DNA of 39,533 bases from OLB6 sp964493635. GTDB lineage: Bacteria; Bacteroidota; Ignavibacteria; Kapaibacteriales; Kapaibacteriaceae. Of this stretch, positions 34,628 to 39,533 are shown one piece after another. A program made the position numbers and the translations under genes. The notes below the pieces were generated by a model. The model did no database searches. It was not told the origin of the DNA and saw only the letters and a program-made list of their open reading frames with translations. The first letter of the stretch is position 1. Each line of letters begins with the position of its first letter. The stretch lies in NCBI GenBank assembly GCA_964493635.1, contig CAZBOW010000022.1:1-39533 (forward strand), given 5' to 3'.

Positions 34628-36234
34628 ATGCTGGAATACTTTGATGATGCGGCTGACGAACAGGACCTCAACGAGCAGTTGAGGGCCTACCGTGAGGCGT
34701 TTCGCTCTGGCCAGTGGACCCATGGCCAACCCAGCGTAGAGGCCCTTGAGAACATGGTCCACTACTGCCTGGACACGCAGCGCTTCGAGGACGCAGAAAA
34801 TCTGGCGCGACTGTGGCGCGAGAAGGCCCCGTACTCATCCGATGCCTGGCATAAGCTGGGGATTGCCCTTGGGAGCTTGAATCGCTGGCGCGAGGCGTTG
34901 GACGTGTATGAGCGTGCCGCCGAATTGGACCCCATCGACATGGAAATCTCGGTGAATCGGGCCATTGCCCACGAGCAACTGGNNNNNNNNNNNNNNNNNN
35001 NNNNNNNNNNNNNNNNNNNNNNNNNNNNNNNNNNNNNNNNNNNNNNNNNNNNNNNNNNNNNNNNNNNNNNNNNNNNNNNNNNGACCCCATCGACATGGAA
35101 ATCTCGGTGAATCGGGCCATTGCCCACGAGCAACTGGGGCAATTGGCCGAAGCCACCGCGCTGATTAACGACGTCCTGCAATTAGAGCCCGACAACCTTG
35201 ATGCTCTCTACACCAAGGCGATGATTGCCGAAAAAGCATCCGACTACGCCGAAGCTGCCAAGTTGTTCCGGTTTCTGTCCAAGCAAGAGGGGTTCCAGCG
35301 CGAAGCTCTCTTCGAGCTGGCTTACTGCGAGGAGGCGTTGGAGCAGTACGATACGGCAATCGAGATCTACAATCGTCTGATCGACAGTGATCCATTCGAT
35401 GCCAACGCATGGTTCAACAAAGGCGTGATGTATGGGCGGAAAGGGGCTCACCGACAGGCAATCGCGGCCTATGAGATGGCCGTAGCCATTAAACGGGACT
35501 TTGTGAATGCCTACTACAACATGGGCAATTCCTACGCCTCTGTTGGACAGCTGGATGCCTCCGTCGAGGCCTACCGCGATGCATTCCGCGTAGATCCCAC
35601 CGACGTACCCGTCATTCACAATCTGGCATCGTCACTGGAAGAGCAGGGGTTCTTCGTGGAGGCGGCAGAGTTCTTTACGAAGGCTCTCGAGATCGAACCG
35701 AACCACGTGGCGTCGCTCTTTGGACGAGGTACGTGCTACGACGCCTTGGAGGATTACCCCCGCGCCATCGCCGATTACTCAATGGCTCTGGAGATTGAGC
35801 CGGAGCAGTCTGATGTGTGGTATGCTCTTGCCGACTCGCAATTCAACCTTGGCAATTCCGTCGATGCGCTCCGTTCCTACGAGCGAGCCTTAAGTCTGCA
35901 CTCTACGGATACCGAGTGCTGGTTTGATTACGGCTCGACGCTCTTGGACACCGGCGCTGTGGTGGAGGCGCTGCAAGCGTTTATGGAGTGCATACGCCTG
36001 CAGCCGGACTGGGCCGAAGGCTACTACGCCGTGGCCAAGACCCTCTGCGCCGCAGGGCAGCCGATGGATAGCATTCCCTACCTGCGATCGGCCTTCCAGC
36101 GCGACGCGCGAAAGCGGTCCGATTTCGAGCAGGAGTTTCCGGGCATCGCCGGACCGCTGGGGATGGAGTACCTCTACGAGATGCTGAACCGTAATGATTC
36201 CAACCATGATTCGTCTCACGAACGTTTGAACTAA
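34628..36234 (+). CDS. TPR-repeat protein (intact once an artefactual gap is closed)
   Basis: After merging the duplicated 55 bases around the N run (34983-35082), the frame is continuous and codes for about 483 residues. It consists of roughly a dozen 34-residue tetratricopeptide repeats, for example 'AWFNKGVMYGRKGAHRQAIAAY', 'AYYNMGNSYASVGQLDASVEAY' and 'VWYALADSQFNLGNSVDALRSY', with DP or EP at repeat ends. There is no signal peptide, so it is probably a cytoplasmic scaffold; partners are unknown. The start MLEYFDDAADEQDLNEQL is acidic. It ends 11 bases before the bacilliredoxin gene, which suggests co-transcription. Confidence 0.85.
34928..35137. repeat. Duplicated 55-base contig ends around a second false gap
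   Basis: Bases 34928-34982 equal 35083-35137 over 55 bases, with exactly 100 N between. Same artefact as at 32.9 kb; the shared length of 55 points to an assembly k-mer. Confidence 0.95.
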
Positions 36235-36245
36235 CGAGGTTTTCA

Positions 36246-36674
36246 ATGCCCTACGATCCCATGCTTGTCCAGCCGATGAAGGAAGAACTCACCAGCCTTG
36301 GTGTGAAGGAACTCCTCACGGCCGATGACGTCGATACTGCCCTGAAGCAGCCAGGTTTGACCTTGGTTGTTGTGAACTCTGTATGCGGTTGCGCCGCCGG
36401 CGGTGCACGCCCCGCCGTGGCACTGGCGCTTCAGCATTCAACACTTCCCGACCACGTTGTGACCGTCTTTGCCGGTCAGGATCTGGAAGCCACCGAGCGC
36501 GCCCGTACCTACTTCACCGGTCAGGCTCCTAGTAGCCCGGCAATGGCAATCCTACGAGATGGAGAACTGGTAGCCTTTATGCCCCGTCACCACATCGAAG
36601 GACGCTCGCCAGAGCAGATCGCTGCCGCCCTGACCAATGCCTTTGATGCACTTAGCTCCGCGACGGCATCGTAA
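36246..36674 (+). CDS. BrxA/BrxB-family bacilliredoxin
   Basis: This 142-residue thioredoxin-fold protein of the YphP/YqiW family has the CGC active motif at residues 47-49 ('VVNSVCGCAAGGARPA'). The N-terminus 'MPYDPMLVQPMKEELTSLGV' and 'VFAGQDLEATERARTYF' are family hallmarks. In Firmicutes these proteins remove bacillithiol from mixed disulfides; the thiol used here is not known. A GAGG ribosome-binding site precedes the ATG, 11 bases after the TPR gene. Its 3' end overlaps the convergent metallopeptidase gene by 23 bases. Confidence 0.93.
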   Translation: MPYDPMLVQPMKEELTSLGVKELLTADDVDTALKQPGLTLVVVNSVCGCAAGGARPAVALALQHSTLPDHVVTVFAGQDLEATERARTYFTGQAPSSPAMAILRDGELVAFMPRHHIEGRSPEQIAAALTNAFDALSSATAS

Positions 36675-37095
36675 GGACGGACGTCCACTGGTCCAACACA
36701 CGATTAGCTTCATCATAGCCCGGCATGAGGTGCCGTGCAAGGTGCTGAAAGGCCGGGCCGTGATGCATGTACATGAGGTGGGCCAANNNNNNNNNNNNNN
36801 NNNNNNNNNNNNNNNNNNNNNNNNNNNNNNNNNNNNNNNNNNNNNNNNNNNNNNNNNNNNNNNNNNNNNNNNNNNNNNNNNNNNNNATCCATCTGCGCTT
36901 ACTAAGCAGAAATGCCTCGATGTCGGCATGCGGAACATGGATGGGACTACGCACGTGAACGGCACCATGCGGTTGAATTTCGACCGACAACGTGCGTCGA
37001 CGACTGCGATGAAGCGTATAGGTCAGCCCCCTACCAGACTCGGGAAAGAGTGGCCAGCATGCCGTAGATTCCCCGTTCTTCACCGAAACTTTCAC
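36652..37095 (-). CDS. YgjP-like (DUF45) metallopeptidase, middle lost in assembly gap
   Basis: The N-terminal piece (37095 to 36887) reads 'LTYTLHRSRRRTLSVEIQPHGAVHVRSP...' and ends at 'FLLSKRRW', the usual start of the YgjP/SprT-like domain. The C-terminal piece (36786 to 36652) opens with 'LAHLMYMHHGPAFQHLARHLMPGY', matching the second half of the HExxH...NHSxxFW zinc motif. The first His and catalytic Glu are in the gap. Family members are ~230 residues, so roughly 100 or more residues are missing, far more than 100 N allows. The start is GTG at 37095, with GTG at 37083 as the alternative. Substrate unknown. Confidence 0.7.
   Translation of the reverse strand: MKVSVKNGESTACWPLFPESGRGLTYTLHRSRRRTLSVEIQPHGAVHVRSPIHVPHADIEAFLLSKRRWXXXXXXXXXXXXXXXXXXXXXXXXXXXXXXXXXXLAHLMYMHHGPAFQHLARHLMPGYDEANRVLDQWTSVLTMPSRS
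36787..36886. other. Assembly gap (100 N)
   Basis: Exactly 100 N without shared edges, inside the YgjP-like gene. Family length implies several hundred bases are absent. Confidence 0.95.
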
Positions 37096-37121
37096 CCTTG
37101 TAGACTGTTGGTACTCCCTGC

Positions 37122-37682
37122 ATGGAGCGATTGCTCAGCGAATATACCGACACCGAACTGTACGAATGTCTCAGTACAGCCGACGCCGATGTGGCGTTCT
37201 CCGAGCTGTACGCCCGGTACTCGTCCGTGGTGTATGCGTACTGTGTTCGTGTGATGGGAGATCGAGATAAGGCAGCCGACGTCTTCCAAGACACCTTTAT
37301 CCGATTCCACCAGAGCGCTCAACGGCATCAAAGCATGGAGAACGTCAAGGGATACCTGCTTACCATCAGCCGTAATCTGTGCCTCAACGAGAAGAAGCGA
37401 GCCTCCGCCAACAATCTCGAATTCGACGAACTCCTCTACAATCCGGGTGAGTCACGCGAATACGAGCGGAACGAGATGATGGACCTGATTGCTCGTGCAT
37501 TGGAGCTCCTGCCACAGGATATGCGCGAGGCCTTCGTACTGCGCGAGTATCAGGGCTTGTCGTATAAGGAAATGACCGTCATTCTGGATATCAAACTTGA
37601 AACAGCCAAGGTGCGTGTGTTCCGGGCACGGCAACGCATCAAGGAAATCCTGCAACCATACCTCGACGACATGCAGCGGTAA
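37122..37682 (+). CDS. ECF-type RNA polymerase sigma factor
   Basis: The 186-residue protein has sigma region 2 at about residues 25-92 ('AFSELYARYSSVVYAYCVRVMGDRDKAADVFQDTFIRFH'). Region 4 is at about 128-182 ('LPQDMREAFVLREYQGLSYKEMTVIL', 'TAKVRVFRARQRIKEIL'). It has no long N-terminal region or domain 3, which places it in the ECF group. It starts 26 bases from the divergent metallopeptidase gene and is followed after 33 bases by a gene with an anti-sigma-like N-terminus. That pairing suggests a membrane-sensed signal; the target genes are unknown. Confidence 0.93.
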   Translation: MERLLSEYTDTELYECLSTADADVAFSELYARYSSVVYAYCVRVMGDRDKAADVFQDTFIRFHQSAQRHQSMENVKGYLLTISRNLCLNEKKRASANNLEFDELLYNPGESREYERNEMMDLIARALELLPQDMREAFVLREYQGLSYKEMTVILDIKLETAKVRVFRARQRIKEILQPYLDDMQR

Positions 37683-37715
37683 GGGGCTAGGGAAGGTTAG
37701 GGAAGGTAATGATCT

Positions 37716-38915
37716 ATGCAACAGTTCAGTGAACATATCGACCAACTCCTCGACGGCGAGCTCGATCCGATGCTCGAGCAGGCACTATATGCGGAGTTGG
37801 CAACAAACGCCGATCTGCGGACGGAAATGCGCGAGCAGATTGCTCTGAAGGCCGCCGTGAAGGACGACCGCATGGCGCTGGTTCCTCCGGCTGCGCTGAC
37901 GTCGTCGGTGTTTTCTACGTTGGGCTTGGCTACCGGCATGGCCACAGCTGGCGCTGTGGGTGGCAGCGTGGCGTGGCAGTGGCTTACCCGCCTTGGACTA
38001 CCAGTACTGTCGGCCTTAACGGCGGCGGGCATCAGTTGGTCGGTTTCGGAGAATGCGTTCACAGCCTTTGTGGCGGAGTCCGGAGCACAGGTCGAGAGTC
38101 CTGCCGTCCAGACGCCGAATGTTCAACAGCCTGATGTGGCATCGGAATCTGAGCGTGAAGCACTACGCAGCGAGAACCTGGCACTGCGCAGAGAATTAGC
38201 AGCCCGACCGGAGCGCGTGGTTACACGGGATGTGGTCCGCGAGGTTGTGCGCGAGGTTGAACGTGAGGTTGAACGCGAGGTTGAACGGGAGGTTGAACGT
38301 GAGCCCGAACCAACCGTGATCGACGCTCGCACGTCCGACATCACCATCGTACATGCCATTGAACTGCAGCGCGATCCTACCCCTCAAACCATACGACTCA
38401 CTACGGCTGATCTTGGCCTGCGGCCGCCTACACGTCTGCCCTTCACCGCGCAGATCCGTGGTATGTCCCTGCAGCCCTCGCTAAGCACGGCGGTATCCGA
38501 GCAAGGCGCATGGTACAACAACCTCGGCCTGGCGGTCATGTATTCGATGAACGAACGAAGTGCTCTTGGTTTCGAAGTTGGCAACGAGGCCTATCCGATG
38601 GTCTTCGAAGGCGACCGCAACGGCCAGGTTGTACGCTACGAGCAGTACCCCTCCACTGCGTGGGCCGGCATCACCTATCGCTATACCGGTTCAGTTCTGG
38701 GCAAACTGCCGCTGTCGCCCTATGGACAGGTGTTGGTAGGGGGCTCGAAGTTTGGCCCCATGGGCCGACTGCAAGCAGGCCTGCAGTATGCGCCAGCCGG
38801 ACCGTTGGTGTTCCTGCTTGGCGTGGAAGGTTCGGCCATGACGTTCACGTATCAGAATGCCTGGTATGTCTCTCCCAAATTTGGCCTTACCTACGGTATG
38901 GCTCTACGTTTCTGA
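37716..38915 (+). CDS. Anti-sigma-like / membrane / predicted outer-membrane beta-barrel fusion protein
   Basis: Residues 1-58 are a helical segment ('HIDQLLDGELDPMLEQALYAEL') resembling the N-termini of anti-sigma factors, without a zinc HxxxCxxC motif. Residues ~61-108 are hydrophobic and Gly/Ala-rich, one or two membrane spans. Residues ~140-200 form a charged coiled-coil-like linker that ends in seven 4-residue units of the REVE type, encoded by a 12-base tandem repeat. The last ~170 residues alternate polar and hydrophobic positions and end 'YGMALRF', as in outer-membrane barrels. The inferred topology spans cytoplasm to outer membrane. It follows the sigma gene by 33 bases with GGAAGG upstream. 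The barrel assignment is moderate. Confidence 0.7.
   Translation: MQQFSEHIDQLLDGELDPMLEQALYAELATNADLRTEMREQIALKAAVKDDRMALVPPAALTSSVFSTLGLATGMATAGAVGGSVAWQWLTRLGLPVLSALTAAGISWSVSENAFTAFVAESGAQVESPAVQTPNVQQPDVASESEREALRSENLALRRELAARPERVVTRDVVREVVREVEREVEREVEREVEREPEPTVIDARTSDITIVHAIELQRDPTPQTIRLTTADLGLRPPTRLPFTAQIRGMSLQPSLSTAVSEQGAWYNNLGLAVMYSMNERSALGFEVGNEAYPMVFEGDRNGQVVRYEQYPSTAWAGITYRYTGSVLGKLPLSPYGQVLVGGSKFGPMGRLQAGLQYAPAGPLVFLLGVEGSAMTFTYQNAWYVSPKFGLTYGMALRF
38226..38309 (+). repeat. 12-base in-frame tandem repeat coding for a charged linker
   Basis: Seven consecutive 12-base units (consensus CGNGAGGTTGAA) encode RDVV, REVV, four REVE and REPE. Because 12 is a multiple of three, copy-number change would lengthen or shorten the linker without breaking the frame. 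Confidence 0.9.
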
Positions 38916-38920
38916 TCAGA

Positions 38921-39496
38921 ATGATGAAACACCGAATGCTTAGTCCCATGAACGCGTTATTGACACTCGTTACGATGATGGCTCTTACGGCCTGTGTCTC
39001 ACCGCTGGACACCGATGTTCCGCGCAAGGAAACGCCCCTTACCCCGGCACCAACCGTGGAACCGTTACGGGTAACCACCAACTTCGAGTTCAGCGGGCAT
39101 CGCTATGAACTCACAGGAACCCCCGTGTTCAAGATCGATACATCGGTTTCACCGATCGTCTTCTGGATGGATTTCCAGATGATCGAGACCACCACACCAC
39201 GCACCGCCGTTATCGAGGAGTTTCGCGTTACCGTGGACTCCTTGCCAGCCGTTGCCTATCCCCATGCTCTCGATCAAGGCGAGGTACGTATCTGGGCAAC
39301 ATTCACCGGAACTCGACAGCTGTATCCATCGGACCCAGCCACAAATCTGGCAACCATGCTCATTGGCGAGTATCCTCGGGAACCGGGTCAGCCCCGAAAG
39401 GTGACCATCACGCTCTACCTTGTGGGCAATTCGAACGGCTTCTTCCCGGGCGCGGCCACCGAGGAAGTGTTTGGAACCATCGATCTCGAAATCTGA
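38921..39496 (+). CDS. Lipoprotein of unknown function
   Basis: The start MMKHRMLSPMNALLTLVTMM leads to a lipobox LTAC, with the lipidated Cys near residue 25, followed by a Pro/Thr-rich spacer ('ETPLTPAPTVEP') and a ~150-residue beta-rich domain ('FEFSGHRYELTGTPVFKIDTS', ending 'EEVFGTIDLEI'). ATGs at 38924 and 38948 are alternatives. It lies five bases after the sigma/anti-sigma-barrel genes, probably in the same transcript. I do not recognise the family. Its placement suggests an envelope partner of the fusion protein. The last 37 bases of the window (39497-39533) contain nothing recognisable. Confidence 0.75.
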   Translation: MMKHRMLSPMNALLTLVTMMALTACVSPLDTDVPRKETPLTPAPTVEPLRVTTNFEFSGHRYELTGTPVFKIDTSVSPIVFWMDFQMIETTTPRTAVIEEFRVTVDSLPAVAYPHALDQGEVRIWATFTGTRQLYPSDPATNLATMLIGEYPREPGQPRKVTITLYLVGNSNGFFPGAATEEVFGTIDLEI

Positions 39497-39533
39497 CGTC
39501 GCTGTAACATTTACCCGAGTAATCGACTCTCAC

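Noticed and set aside
34983..35110. Broken TPR gene with two separate halves
   Set aside because: Same 55-base overlap artefact; the halves join in frame after removal of 155 bases.
38226..38309. Possible CRISPR-like repeat array
   Set aside because: Units are 12 bases, contiguous and in frame; there are no spacers and no cas genes.
38123..38359. Minus-strand open frame with Ser/Thr/Arg repeats
   Set aside because: It is the antisense reading of the 12-base repeat in the anti-sigma-like fusion gene.

Overview
The window reads as one scaffold of a Bacteroidota-type genome, most likely from a metagenome assembly. It has five runs of exactly 100 N. Three lines of evidence support the lineage. 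Several proteins end in, or carry, the domains of type IX secretion (T9SS) cargo. Several promoters fit the Bacteroidota sigma pattern TTTG / TAnnTTTG. The conserved block rplM-rpsI-rpsB-tsf-pyrH-frr is present. A Kapabacteria- or Chlorobi-like lineage would fit the GC-rich coding style and gene mix, but that placement is inference.

Left part (1-11.7 kb, minus strand). A transcription unit starts with the split transketolase genes near 11.67 kb and runs through a tRNA CCA-adding enzyme, a gamma-carbonic-anhydrase-like protein, a 65-residue membrane protein and a Memo-family (AmmeMemoRadiSam B) protein. Just beyond it a near-consensus promoter starts the ribosomal unit rplM-rpsI-rpsB-tsf-pyrH-frr, which continues by 4-base overlaps into a periplasmic thioredoxin-like protein and queC. 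The window opens inside a T9SS-type secreted protein. An elaborate nested inverted repeat lies between that gene and queC.

Middle (11.9-29.6 kb). A 1462-residue T9SS surface protein ends at a perfect 14-bp hairpin that overlaps the promoter of a small T9SS-tailed protein, followed by a trans-sulfuration enzyme. On the minus strand come ald, a secreted hydrophobic protein of unknown role, and a PaaN-like aldehyde dehydrogenase. On the plus strand come a DegT-family aminotransferase, a LiaF-like membrane protein, a class II photolyase, an exported unknown and an EamA transporter. A beta-helix T9SS protein is convergent with the transporter and divergent from gmhA.

Accessory segment (29.7-33.35 kb). 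Directly after tRNA-Thr(UGT) and a terminator, the DNA becomes visibly less GC-rich and carries two unrecognised secreted proteins: one rich in Cys and Trp, the other propeller-like. A 12-base imperfect copy of the tRNA 3' end lies at the far edge, so this looks like a small tRNA-linked island. No integrase is visible.

Right part (33.4-39.5 kb). RlmI, a TPR protein, a bacilliredoxin and a gap-interrupted YgjP-like metallopeptidase lead to an ECF sigma factor. Its neighbour has an anti-sigma-like N-terminus, a membrane segment, a repeat-built charged linker and what looks like an outer-membrane beta-barrel C-terminus, followed by a lipoprotein. That predicted trans-envelope regulator is the most interesting object in the window.

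Assembly caution: two of the N gaps (32875-32974 and 34983-35082) are flanked on both sides by the same exact 55 bases. They are unmerged contig overlaps. Removing 155 bases at each site restores one continuous reading frame, so those two genes are intact rather than broken.
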